Assembly (NCBI GenBank): GCA_041402045.1
Contig: JAWKSZ010000006.1
Span: forward strand, 99,748-163,747
Origin: JAGQRJ01 sp041402045
GTDB taxonomy: Bacteria; Planctomycetota; J058
Length of the DNA: 64,000 nucleotides
Direction of reading: 5' to 3'
This document shows positions 34,567 to 43,382 of this stretch, piece by piece; the stretch's first letter is position 1; each line of letters opens with the position of its first letter. The position numbers were made by a program, and so were the translations under genes. The notes under the pieces are model-generated. The model searched no databases. It saw only the letters and a list, made by a program, of their open reading frames with translations, and was not told the DNA's origin.

Positions 34567-35859
34567 TCAGCTCTTCAGGTGCTCGCGGAGGTAGGCGTAG
34601 TCGGGGGTCAGCTCGCCCTTCCACACCACGCACGCGCGCTGGAGCTCCGGGGGCAGCCCGCTGGCCTCGAGGCTGCCCGAGGCGTCGAGGGCGGCGATCC
34701 GCTGCACGAAGGGCGCCAGCGCCTGGCTGAAGCCTTCGCTCGCGTCCCGGGGGAGCTCCGCCGGGAGGATATCGACGGCGCAGATCACCGGGCCGTCGCC
34801 GGCGAAGCCCATGCGCGGGCCGTCGGCGGCGGGGTCGTAGGTGTAGCAGGGGTCGCCGGGCTCGGTGGCCAGGACCGTGGCCTCCACGCTCCCGTTCACG
34901 TCGCAGCTGATATCGGCGATCACCTTGCAGCGCTGGAGCTGGCCGAGCTCCGACTTGCGCACCAGGCGCGGGTAGCGCTCGTCCCAGTAAATGCAGTTCA
35001 CGAGCAGCGAGGGGTAGGCGTGGTAGTCGGCGAACACGCCGCGGTAGCGCTCGGGGTGCTGGTAGTAGTCGAGGAGCTGGAACTCGGCGCCGGCCTCGGT
35101 GGGCCGCACCAGGTCGGGCTCGCTGAAGGTCACGCGGTAGACCACCCGCGGGCTCGCCGGCCCCTGCACCAGGCCCGCGAGGTCGTCGGGGCGCACCTCT
35201 TCGGTGGGGAGCTGGGCCAGGACCTCCTGCACCCCGCCGGCGACGTTGCCGGTCCCGGTCACGGCCACGATCAGGGGCGACACGGCGGCGGGGACGCCGC
35301 CCTTGGCGATCGTCTCGCCCAGCGCGCGGACCGCGGCCAGGGCCTCCTGCAGCCCGGGGTAGCGGTGGGCGGGCTCGATCGCGGCGAAGGGGTTCGGGCT
35401 CACGCCCTCGTGCTCGAGGCGCTGGCCCAGGGCCCACAGCGCGTCGAGCATGCCCGCGAGCCCCGCGTAGCGCCCGAAGAACACCAGCCGGCGGCCGCTC
35501 TCGTCCTGGATCTTCTCGTAGTCGAGGAGCGTCGCGCCCTGGTCCAGGAGCGCCTGGAGCATGGGCATGTTGGAGGGCTGGCCATTGATCACGTGGGCGA
35601 AGTAGAGGTGGCAGGCGCCTGGCTGCAGGCGCTCGATCGGGACCTCCTTGACCCCGAACACAACGTCGCAGGCCGGGAGGTCGTCCACCAGCTCGCAGCC
35701 CTGGGCGGCGAACTCCGCGTCGGGGATCACGCGGCCCGCGGCCTTCTCCACGAGCACCCGGTGCCCGGCGGCGACGAGCTCCCCGGCGAGGGAGGGCACG
35801 ACCGCGACCCGGCGCTCCCAGGGGCTCTTGGTCTCGCGGCGAATTCCGATCGTCGACAT
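34567..35859 (-). CDS. Lysine-ketoglutarate reductase-like protein (AlaDH/PNT-type, LKR half of AASS)
   Basis: The 430-residue protein resembles the N-terminal LKR half of the eukaryotic bifunctional aminoadipic-semialdehyde synthase. It starts STIGIRRETKSPWERRVAVV like AlaDH/PNT-fold enzymes, has DVVFGVKEVP, HLYFAHVINGQ, MLDALWALGQRLEHEG, the Rossmann motif VTGTGNVAGGVQEVLAQLP and CKVIADISCDVNGSVEAT. The reaction would be NADPH-dependent condensation of lysine and 2-oxoglutarate to saccharopine. GGAGAGGG precedes the ATG. It is divergent from the saccharopine dehydrogenase gene with 64 bases between the starts, a shared control region. No aminoadipate semialdehyde dehydrogenase is next door, so lysine degradation is likely but not proven. 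Confidence 0.82.
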   Translation of the reverse strand: MSTIGIRRETKSPWERRVAVVPSLAGELVAAGHRVLVEKAAGRVIPDAEFAAQGCELVDDLPACDVVFGVKEVPIERLQPGACHLYFAHVINGQPSNMPMLQALLDQGATLLDYEKIQDESGRRLVFFGRYAGLAGMLDALWALGQRLEHEGVSPNPFAAIEPAHRYPGLQEALAAVRALGETIAKGGVPAAVSPLIVAVTGTGNVAGGVQEVLAQLPTEEVRPDDLAGLVQGPASPRVVYRVTFSEPDLVRPTEAGAEFQLLDYYQHPERYRGVFADYHAYPSLLVNCIYWDERYPRLVRKSELGQLQRCKVIADISCDVNGSVEATVLATEPGDPCYTYDPAADGPRMGFAGDGPVICAVDILPAELPRDASEGFSQALAPFVQRIAALDASGSLEASGLPPELQRACVVWKGELTPDYAYLREHLKS

Positions 35860-35923
35860 GGCGTGGACCCTCTCCGCGGGGGAACCTAGCATTTCACTTC
35901 GCGCCCAGCGGGGAGGTGCTGTC

Positions 35924-37279
35924 ATGAAGCGGATCGTGATCCTGGGAGCCGGCAAGTCGTCGCCGGTGTTGATCGACTTCCTCCTGGCCGAGGCCCACAG
36001 CCGGGGCTGGAAGGTCGCCGTCGGCGACCTCGACCCGGCGGCGGCGGCGGCCCGGATCGGGGAGCACCCGTCGGGGGAGAGCTTCGCCTTCGACGTGCAC
36101 GACGCCGGCGCGCGCCGCAAGCAGGTCGAGACCGCCGACCTCGTGGTCTCGCTCTTGCCCCCGGCGCTGCACGCGCTGGTGGCCGAGGACTGCATCGCCT
36201 CCAAGGTGCACTTCGCCAGCGCGAGCTACGTCGGCGACGACATGCGCCAGCTCTCGGAGGCCGCCGAGCGCGCGGGGGTGATCCTGCTCAACGAAATGGG
36301 TGTGGACCCCGGGATCGACCACATGTCGGCCATGGCCAAGCTCGACGAGCTGCGCGAGCAGGGCGCCACGATCACGCGCTTCGAGACCTTCACCGGCGGG
36401 CTCGTGGCCCCGCACTGCGACGACAACCCCTGGCGCTACAAGTTCACCTGGAACCCGCGCAACGTCGTGCTCGCCGGGCAGGGCGGGGTCAAGTTCAAGC
36501 ACAACGGGCGCTACAAGTACATCCCCTACCACCGCCTGTTCCGCCGCTTCGAGCCGCTCTCGATCCCCGGCTACGGCGACTTCGAGGGCTACCCCAACCG
36601 CGACAGCCTCAAGTACCGCGGGCACTACGGGCTGTGGGACGTGGACACGATCTACCGCGGGACCCTGCGCCGGCCCGGGTTCTGCAAGGCCTGGGACTGC
36701 CTGGTGCAGCTCGGGCTGACCGACGACAGCTACGAGCTCGAGGACCTCGGGCAGCTCACCTACCGCGACTACGTGAACTCGTATCTGTGGTACGACCCCG
36801 ACTCGAGCGTGGAGCTCAAGCTCCGCGCCTACCTCAAGCTCGAGCTCAACGACCCCGAGTTCGACCAGATCAAGTGGCTGGGGCTGTTCGAGGACACCCC
36901 GATCGGGCTCTCCCGCGGCACGCCGGCCCAGGTCCTGCAGAGGAAGCTCGAGGAGAAGTGGGGCATGGCCAAGGACGATCAGGACATGATCGCCATGCTC
37001 CACAAGACCGAGTACGTGCTCGACGGCCGCCGGGAGGAGGTGCAGTCCTCCATGGTGTGCCTGGGCGACGACAGCGTGCGCACGGCCATGGCCAAGACCG
37101 TGGGGCTCCCGCTCGCGGTCGGCGCGCTGCGCGTGCTCGACGGCACGATCCAGCGCCGCGGGGTCGTGATCCCCACCGTGCAGGACGTCTACGAGCCGGT
37201 GCTCGCCGAGCTCGGCAAGCACGGGATCGAGTTCACCGACCGCACGGCAGCGATCGATAAGCCGGGGCGCTCGGCCTAG
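35924..37279 (+). CDS. Saccharopine dehydrogenase-like reductase (SDH half of AASS)
   Basis: The 451-residue protein has an N-terminal Rossmann fold (IVILGAGKSSPVLIDFL) and the conserved LNEMGVDPGIDHMSAMAKLD. The middle domain reads FETFTGGLVAPHCDDNPWRY and YKFTWNPRNVVLAGQGG, followed by IPGYGDFEGYPNRDSL; the closing domain includes DKTEYV-type elements and LPLAVGALRVLDG. This matches the glutamate-forming saccharopine dehydrogenases (saccharopine + NAD+ to aminoadipate semialdehyde + glutamate). GGGGAGG precedes the ATG. Paired divergently with the LKR-like gene; together they would run the eukaryote-type saccharopine pathway of lysine breakdown. Homospermidine/carboxynorspermidine synthase relatives share the fold and are a weaker alternative. 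Confidence 0.85.
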   Translation: MKRIVILGAGKSSPVLIDFLLAEAHSRGWKVAVGDLDPAAAAARIGEHPSGESFAFDVHDAGARRKQVETADLVVSLLPPALHALVAEDCIASKVHFASASYVGDDMRQLSEAAERAGVILLNEMGVDPGIDHMSAMAKLDELREQGATITRFETFTGGLVAPHCDDNPWRYKFTWNPRNVVLAGQGGVKFKHNGRYKYIPYHRLFRRFEPLSIPGYGDFEGYPNRDSLKYRGHYGLWDVDTIYRGTLRRPGFCKAWDCLVQLGLTDDSYELEDLGQLTYRDYVNSYLWYDPDSSVELKLRAYLKLELNDPEFDQIKWLGLFEDTPIGLSRGTPAQVLQRKLEEKWGMAKDDQDMIAMLHKTEYVLDGRREEVQSSMVCLGDDSVRTAMAKTVGLPLAVGALRVLDGTIQRRGVVIPTVQDVYEPVLAELGKHGIEFTDRTAAIDKPGRSA

Positions 37280-37413
37280 CGGTCGTCGCGTATGCGTCGC
37301 GTTTCCCGAGCCTGGGTTCGAGCCGGAACGGGCGAGCTGGCGCGAGCTCTGCGCAACTGGTTCGGATAACGCGACTTACGGCCTCTCATGCCCTGCGCGT
37401 GCCGCGTCGGCGC

Positions 37414-37440
37414 GGGCGGGGATAAACCCCGCCCCTACCT
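37414..37440. repeat. Dispersed intergenic repeat, module C
   Basis: GGGCGGGG-ATAAA-CCCCGCCC followed by CTACCT is a hairpin seen again, in one or other orientation, near 40215, 40365, 57065, 57290, 57504 and 57631, and in part at 63295. The surrounding 37280-37512 interval has no gene. Confidence 0.8.
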
Positions 37441-37512
37441 CCGATTACGCGCGGCCGGCCCGGCCCCCGGGGGGAATGGGACTTGCTACCGTTGGGGCCA
37501 AGGACGGCCTTC

Positions 37513-39099
37513 ATGAAACGCGCTGCGCTGACCGCTCTGGTGTTGCTCCTCGCCCTGCCCCTCGGGGCGCTGGGTCAGGGGATCGCTCCCGCCCTCGACC
37601 CCACCGTCGCGCCCGCCGCTCTCGATCGCCGCTGACGAGCGCGGGCGAGGCCACCAGGAGCTCTACGGCGTCCTGCGCGAGAAGGTCGCCGGAGGAGCTG
37701 GCGCTGTTCCTGAAGCAACTGCCCAAGGGCGCGGACCTGCACCACCACTACTCGGGCTCGATCTACGCCGAGACCTACCTCGAGTGGGCCCGGGACATGG
37801 GGGTCAAGATCCAACCCCGAGACCTTCCAGCTCGGGGGCTACTGCAGAAGGACCCCGGCGCGATCCCGGTCGAGGAGTTCATGCAGGACCCCGACCGCGT
37901 GGAGGCGCTACTGCGCAAGTGGTCGGTCAAGGGCTACGACCCACGGCCCCGGACGCCCCGGCGCCGGCAAGGCCTTCCTTCGACACCTTCGTCTACTTCG
38001 GCGGCTTCGCGACCAAGACCTACGAGCGGGGCTTCGTGCTCCTGCGCGACCGCTGCGATCGAGAACAACGTCGTCTATATCGAGACCCTGCTCAGCGGCG
38101 TGCCCTTCTACCTCGCGCTTCGCGACGCGGCCAGAAGAAGCTCGACGAGCAGAACGAAGGCGCTGACCACGGCCTCGCCTGCAGGAGCTGCCCACGGTCC
38201 TGGCCGAGCTGGCCGAGGAGTGGGGTAGAGCTCGAAGTTCAAGAAGGCCGTCGACGGCTTCGTCGAGGAACTGGAGGAGGTCCACCAGAAGGTGGGCGTC
38301 GACGACGAGCGCTTCATGATGCGCTACCACACCTACGCGATCCGCGAGAAGGACCCGGTCTCGGTCTACTCGGGCCTGGTCGCCGCCTTCGCCGCCGCCC
38401 AGAAGAGCGAGCTGATCGTGGCCGTGAACCTGGTCGGCCTGGAGAACGGCGAGTTCGCGACCAGGACTACAGCCTGCATGCGCATGCTGGAGTTCCTCAG
38501 GATCCTTACCCCGGGATCCGCGTGGCCCTGCACGCGGGTGAGATCACCGAGCACCTCGTCCAGCCCCACGGACCTCCTTCCCACGTGCGCGAGGCGATCG
38601 AGGTCGCCCGGGCCCGCCGGATCGGCCGGGGATCGACATTCCCCACGACCCCGACGCCCAGGGGCTCATGCAGCTCATGGCCGAGCGCGGGATCGCCGTC
38701 GAGGTCAACCTGACCTCGAACGAGTTCATCACTCGGGGTCGAGGGCGACGCCCTACGCCTTGCTCCGCGACCGGCGTGCCCCCTGGTGCTCTCCACCGAC
38801 GACCAGGGCGTCGTGCGCAACGACCTGCTCAACTACGAGAGTATGCGGGCTCCTGGCCACCCGCCGCGAGGCCGACTACGAGCTGGATCAAAGCACCCTG
38901 GTCTACAACTCGATCCAGTGGCGCGTTCCTGGACGACGCGACCAAGGACCGGCTCAAGACCACCCTCGACGAGCGCTTCACCGCCTTCGAGGACGCCATG
39001 GCCGCCTACGCCGCCGCCCGCCAGGCCAGCGCCCCGGCCGCCCCGAGACCAAGCCCGCCGTCGACCTGGGCCTGGGCGAGGACCCCAGAAGCGCCCTAG
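37513..39099 (+). pseudogene. Secreted adenosine deaminase-like gene with many frameshifts
   Basis: An ATG opens with a signal peptide (MKRAALTALVLLLALPLGALG). Adenosine deaminase motifs then follow in order but in changing frames: LPKGADLHHHYSGSIY (zinc HxH), FDTFVYFGGFATKTYERGF, NNVVYIETLLSGVPFYL, VALHAGEITEHL (catalytic Glu), LTSNEF and LSTDDQGVVRNDLLNYE (zinc Asp). I count at least 15 single-base shifts over 1.6 kb, yet the codons between them read as well-conserved protein and stop codons are not accumulated otherwise. That is the mark of sequencing or assembly indels, not of long decay. If corrected, the protein would be an exported adenosine/AMP deaminase-like hydrolase of about 520 residues. 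The TAG at 39097 is the likely end. Confidence 0.75.
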
Positions 39100-39899
39100 C
39101 GTCGTCGCTCCTCTCGGCGAGTACTCGTCGTCAGGCCCGAACCAGCACTCCCGGTAGCATTTGCTGGGGCTGGATGCTCCAAAGCGGTAGGGGTCCCTGC
39201 GGCGGTAGAGGAGCTGGGCGAGCTCGTCGAGGCCACAGTCGCCGGCGCAGCGAGTAAGCCTCCGCGGCCTCCGAGTCGAAGCCGCTCGCCTCCAGGACGC
39301 CACCGAGGAGGCAGCCGGCACCGTCGCCCCCGTCGTGCAGCGCGTAGCCAGAAAGCGCGCCTGGGCCTCGTCCTGCACGATCCTCCGCGCCCGTCTCGAT
39401 AGTGCTCAGCCAGCCGCCACATGCCCTCGGGGCACCCCGCGTCCGCGGCCTGCTGGAGCCAGGCCGGTCGGTGCTCGCGCTCCAGGCACGCCAGCCGCAG
39501 CGCCAGCTGGGTGCTGCCGAGGGCCGCGACTATCCTGAAATGCAACTGCGGCGAAGGGCGTCGACGGCAGGAGACCACCACGACGGTGTCCGCGATCCAA
39601 CACCGTTCTTCCTCGGGAGTCGTCAGGCTGGAGGTGCCACTCGATCGCGCGGTCGGGGCCCTCCACGACGCTCGGGCCGTCGACGCTGCGGGCGGTGCGC
39701 GCTCTCCCTCGTGGGCCGCCCCAGCCAGAGCAGGGCGACGACGTCCCAGCTGGGCCCGGCCGTAGGCCGCCGGGATACTCGGGGCTCGCGCCGGCAGCAA
39801 GGGCGGAAACTCCAGCTCGCGCGGGGAGGGACTGGGCGCAGGCTGGAGCGCCTGGCAACCCAGCAGGAACAGCGACGCGACCAGGAGCGAGGTCCGCAT
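39100..39899 (-). pseudogene. Sel1-repeat lipoprotein gene with frameshifts
   Basis: The minus strand starts at ATG 39899 with a lipoprotein signal (MRTSLLVASLFLLGC, Cys15). Further on it reads WLQQAADAGCPEGMWRLAEH, a Sel1/TPR-like repeat, and in a shifted frame CGLDELAQLLYRRRDPYRFG with WFGPDDEYSPRG near the end. At least four frame changes are needed to join these parts. The exact stop is uncertain and lies near the convergent adenosine deaminase end. The intact product would be a membrane-anchored Sel1-type scaffold; as sequenced it is broken. Confidence 0.55.
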
Positions 39900-40697
39900 A
39901 GAGCCCTCGCAGCAAGCGAGCGGCCGCGCTAAATCCCTGCGCCAAGCGTATGGTGCGGCGAAAACCCGGCACCGCCGACCGTTGATCGGCACTTCTTCGT
40001 CCCCGATCCCGCGACGACGTAGGGCGCAGCTCACGGCGCCCAGCCCCCGGCGTGACCTCGCGCCCGCGGAGTTTCGCCGACCGGGTGAGGGTGGCGACAA
40101 AAACCCAAGCGTGTTCTGCACGCGGCGTGCACCGCAGCTCACGAGTCCTGGATCGACGCGCCTGGTGGCCGCGGAGCTCTTCTGCAGAGGCGTTCCTCCC
40201 ACCTGGCGTAGGGGCCGGGGCTTGTCCGGGCTTGTCCCCGCCCGGTATGTGCGTCCTCACCCTTCGTAGGGTGAGGGCATACCCGCGGCGTCACGGATCG
40301 TAATGGACGAACGCCAGCTCGGAAACCGCCGCCACGAAGGGCGCAAGGGACGCACATACCCGGGCGGGGGCAAGCCCCGCCCTACCTCATACAGGCGCAC
40401 CCGGCAGAAGGCGACCCTCACGCCGGGGCGATCGCGCCGACCACGAGTGGGCTTTTTCCCCAGCCGAGGGGGCTTCCGGAGAGGTCCCCATGAGTAAGGG
40501 TCAGCGTTTGCCGCGAGCGCGCAGGGAGCGGCGAAGCCGCCGCGGGCCCGTTCGGGGGGTGAGGGTGAGGGGCTTTGCCCCGACGCGCCAGGAACGTGCT
40601 CCCGACTGCCGGGCGCCAAGGTCTGGATCTACCGCGACCAGGAGGAGCACGTCTCCAAGCCGTGAGGCCGGCGTTAGCCGGCCGGGCCAGCAACCCG
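39900..40697. repeat. Gene-free region with inverted repeats of the module B/C family
   Basis: No credible gene. A large inverted repeat joins 40208-40256 with 40348-40385: the arms share GGGCTTGTCCCCGCCCGG and TATGTGCGTCC and their complements. Between them is a small hairpin TCACCCT/AGGGTGA (40257-40274). From 40379 to 40432 the sequence matches 63300-63353 (CTACCTCAT, GCGCACCC, AAGGCGACCCTCACGCC). Around 40560 the module B word GGGGCTTTGCCCCG appears in reverse orientation. The rest looks like mosaic remnants of the same repeat family. Confidence 0.7.
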
Positions 40698-40718
40698 AGG
40701 GGCCTCGGAGAGGCCCTT
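40698..40718. terminator. Module A hairpin downstream of the GH18 gene
   Basis: AGGGGCCTC-GGA-GAGGCCCTT forms a nine-pair stem ending three bases before the minus-strand stop codon (40723-40721). It is the reverse-oriented, slightly diverged copy of the hairpins at 24006 and 63248, here placed exactly as a terminator. Confidence 0.6.
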
Positions 40719-40720
40719 AG

Positions 40721-41856
40721 TCAGGGCGTTTTTAGCTCGGCACGGATCGCGTCCCACACCGGGGATGTCGCCGTAGCCGAGCGCCCACAGGCTCAGGCCG
40801 CGCAGGTTGTACTTCTTCACCAGCGCCGCCTTGACGCGGATCCCGCGCTCGTCGGGGAACCAGACGGTGTGGTTCACGCCGCTGGCGTCGAGGTAGTCGA
40901 AGTGGCTCTCGCCCTTGGCGGCCTCGTAGATCACGCCGGTGGTCGACTGCGGGATCAGGGCCTGCGCCGCGGTAGGTGCGCGAGCGGATCGTGCCGCCGT
41001 TGGCGGGCCAGTCGTAGCCGTAGAGCGGGATCGCGATCATGAGCTTGTCGGCGGGCATGACCGTGAGCGCGTAGGTGATCACCTGCTCGACCCAGTCGGC
41101 GGGGCCGATCGGGCCAGCGGCGGACCAGGTGCCGGAGAAGCCGTAGCACATGATCTTGATCCGGTCGGCGGCGGCGGCCAGGCGCTGGTAGTCGTAGCCC
41201 GCCCAGTTGGGCAGGTCGCGGGTCTTGGGCGGGATCGTGACCGAGAACACCTTGCCCCGGGCCTTGACCTCGCGGCCGAGGTCCTCGACGAAGCTCGAGA
41301 AGGCGTCGCGGGTCGCCGACTTCGCGTGCTCGAAGTCAATGTCGATCCCGTCGTAGTTCCCCTGGTCGAGCAGGTCGAGCATGGACTGGATCGCCCGGGC
41401 GCGGAAGGTCGGGTTGCCGAGGACCGAGTCCAGCGCGGCGGCGTCCTGCACGTCGTAGATCGTGGGGATCACCTCGCCGCCCTTGGAGCGGATCAGCGCG
41501 ATCCGGGCGGGGTCCTCGATCCCGTTGCTCTTGACCAGGGTCCCGTCGGCGTTGACCCCGATCCCGAACAGGTTCACCTCGTCCAGGCCCCTGCCCAGGT
41601 TGGCGTCGATCAGCCGGGTCGGCGGTCGAGTAGGTCAATGCGGCAGCCAGCCCGCCACGTCCGGGAGCGGAGGAGGCGGGGGGGGCGGGGGCGGCGGGGG
41701 CGGCGGAGGAGGCGGGGGTGGGGTCGTGGTGGGCGGAGGAGTGGTCGTCGTGGGCGGAGCCGTGGTGCCGGGGGTCGACGACGAGGACGAGCCGCTCCCG
41801 CAGCCGAGGAGGCCGAGGGCGAGCGCGCCGAGGAGGGCGAGGGAAGTGCGCGACAT
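40721..41856 (-). pseudogene. Lipoprotein GH18 (YaaH/SleL-like) glycosidase gene with frameshifts
   Basis: The gene starts with a lipoprotein signal (MSRTSLALLGALALGLLGC, Cys19), then a Ser/Thr run and about 18 consecutive prolines, then DVAGWLPH. After two frame shifts near 41600-41640 the GH18 barrel continues: VNLFGIGVNADGTL, the catalytic YDGIDIDFEHA (DxxDxDxE complete) and MIAIPLYGYDWP. A third shift near 40965 leads to SHFDYLDASGVNHTVWFPDE and LSLWALGYGD, and a fourth near 40757 gives VWDAIRAELKTP and the stop. GH18 enzymes of this subgroup cleave peptidoglycan or chitin glycan chains. The indels resemble those in the two preceding genes and may be assembly errors; the amidase gene next upstream is intact. 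Confidence 0.78.
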
Positions 41857-41966
41857 GGGGCCTGAACTTTCGTGGGTGTGGGGGTGGCCCCAGCCCGCCG
41901 CGACACCGTGTCACGGCGGGCCGGGGAGTGGAGGCCGTTAAGAGAGGGCAGCCTCCAAATGAGCGA

Positions 41967-43334
41967 TCACCAGCCGAGGGAGCCCCAGGTCTGGGGTCCG
42001 ACGACGCCGTCGACCACCAGGCCCTTGGCCTGCTGGTAGCGGCGCACGGCCGCGAGGGTCTGGTTGCCGAAGTAGCCGTCGCTGGGGCCGGGGTCGAAGC
42101 CCGCGGCGCGCAGCTTGTTCTGCAGGTAGGCGACCTGAATGCTGCGGTCGCCGAGGCGCAGCGTGGGCCGCGAGCCCGGCTGCGGCGCGGGCGCGGGCGC
42201 GGGAGCGGCCGGCGGGGGAGGCGCCGCTGGCGGCGGAGCCGACGACTCGAGGGACGCCCAGGTCTGAGGGCCGACGACCCCGTCGACCACCAGGCCCCGG
42301 GCCTGCTGGTAGCGGCGCACGGCGGCGAGGGTCATGTTGCCGAAGTGGCCGTCGGTGGGGCCGGGGTCGAAGCCCGCGGCGCGCAGCTTGTTCTGCAGGT
42401 AGGCGACCTGAATGCTCCGGTCCCCGTGGCGCAGCGTCGGGCGCGTGGTCGGCGCGGGCGCGGGCGGGGCCGGCGTTGGGTTCACGACTGGCTGCGGAGC
42501 CGGCGCGGGCGGGGCCTGCTGCTCCAGGGCACCCCAGGTCTGGGGCCCGACGACGCCGTCGACGGTCAGGCCGCGGGCCTGCTGGAAGCGGCGCACGGCG
42601 GAGAGGGTCATGTTGCCGAACACGCCGTCGGTGGGCCCCGGGTCGAAGCCCGCGTCGCGCAGCTTGTTCTGCAGGTAGGCGACCTGAATGCTGCGGTCGC
42701 CGTGGCGCAGCGTCGGGCGCGCGCCGGGGGCGGCCGGCGGGGGCGCCGTGGTCGGCGGCGCGGCGCCGCCGGCGTAGCTCCGCACGAGGTTCATGAAGTG
42801 GTCCCAGCGCCAGTGCGGCCCCGGGTCCCAGTGGGCGTTCCGGCCGCCGAACCGGCCGGGGATCGTGGGGTGCGGGACCTCGGCGTGCCCGATCACGTGC
42901 GCGCGGTCGATCGGGATCCGGTGCCGCACGCAGATCCAGGCCACGAGGTGGGCCGAGTTGCGGTACTGAATGTCGGTGGTGTCGTTGTATTGGGCGTAGC
43001 CGCCGTGCTCGATCCCGATCGAGGTCGCGTTGTAGGTGTAGTTGCCCGCGTGCCAGGCAATGTCCTTCTCCTGCACGCACTGGAAGACCTGGCCGCTCTT
43101 GTGCACGTCGTAGTGGCTGGACGAGGTCGCGGCGGGGTTGGCGGACCAGCCCGCCGAGTTGTTGCCCTGCGCCTTGTGGATCACGACGCGGGTCACGAGG
43201 GAGCGGTTGGAGCGGGTGTAGTTGCCCGGGTGGGCGGGGTATTGGGTCATGGCCGGTCGCGCGACTTGCGCGTGGGCGACGGGCACAGCGAGTGCCAGCG
43301 CCCCGGTGGCCATGAGCCAGCAGGGGATCTTCAT
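41967..43334 (-). CDS. Secreted N-acetylmuramoyl-L-alanine amidase with three peptidoglycan-binding domains
   Basis: The 455-residue protein has a signal peptide (about 1-22) and an Amidase_2/PGRP domain (about 45-175). Zinc ligands are visible in VVIHKAQGN (His53) and VIGHAEVPHP, and the WDPGPHWRWD end is present. Three PG_binding_1 domains (about 207-265, 295-352, 390-455) follow, joined by Pro/Ala linkers. Each domain reads RSIQVAYLQNKLR, FDPGP, FGN.TL and DGVVGPQTW and is almost identical to the others. The enzyme would cut the amide bond between MurNAc and the stem peptide in the cell wall. It precedes the GH18 gene by 110 bases on the same strand, suggesting a wall-hydrolase pair. Confidence 0.93.
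   Translation of the reverse strand: MKIPCWLMATGALALAVPVAHAQVARPAMTQYPAHPGNYTRSNRSLVTRVVIHKAQGNNSAGWSANPAATSSSHYDVHKSGQVFQCVQEKDIAWHAGNYTYNATSIGIEHGGYAQYNDTTDIQYRNSAHLVAWICVRHRIPIDRAHVIGHAEVPHPTIPGRFGGRNAHWDPGPHWRWDHFMNLVRSYAGGAAPPTTAPPPAAPGARPTLRHGDRSIQVAYLQNKLRDAGFDPGPTDGVFGNMTLSAVRRFQQARGLTVDGVVGPQTWGALEQQAPPAPAPQPVVNPTPAPPAPAPTTRPTLRHGDRSIQVAYLQNKLRAAGFDPGPTDGHFGNMTLAAVRRYQQARGLVVDGVVGPQTWASLESSAPPPAAPPPPAAPAPAPAPQPGSRPTLRLGDRSIQVAYLQNKLRAAGFDPGPSDGYFGNQTLAAVRRYQQAKGLVVDGVVGPQTWGSLGW
42060..42720. repeat. Three near-identical coding repeats in the amidase gene
   Basis: Blocks of about 190 bases recur three times, with long stretches such as CTTGTTCTGCAGGTAGGCGA and ACCTGAATGCT(C/G)CGGTC kept in every copy. 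The similarity at silent positions indicates recent duplication or gene conversion of the peptidoglycan-binding unit. Confidence 0.85.
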
Positions 43335-43382
43335 ACGAATGCCTCCGTGGTTGGGTTCAGCGGCGGGCGTGGGCCCGCGGGC

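Noticed and set aside
37513..41856. Programmed frameshifting in adenosine deaminase and its neighbours
   Set aside because: The shifts are too many, have no common slippery motif and affect three unrelated genes in a row.
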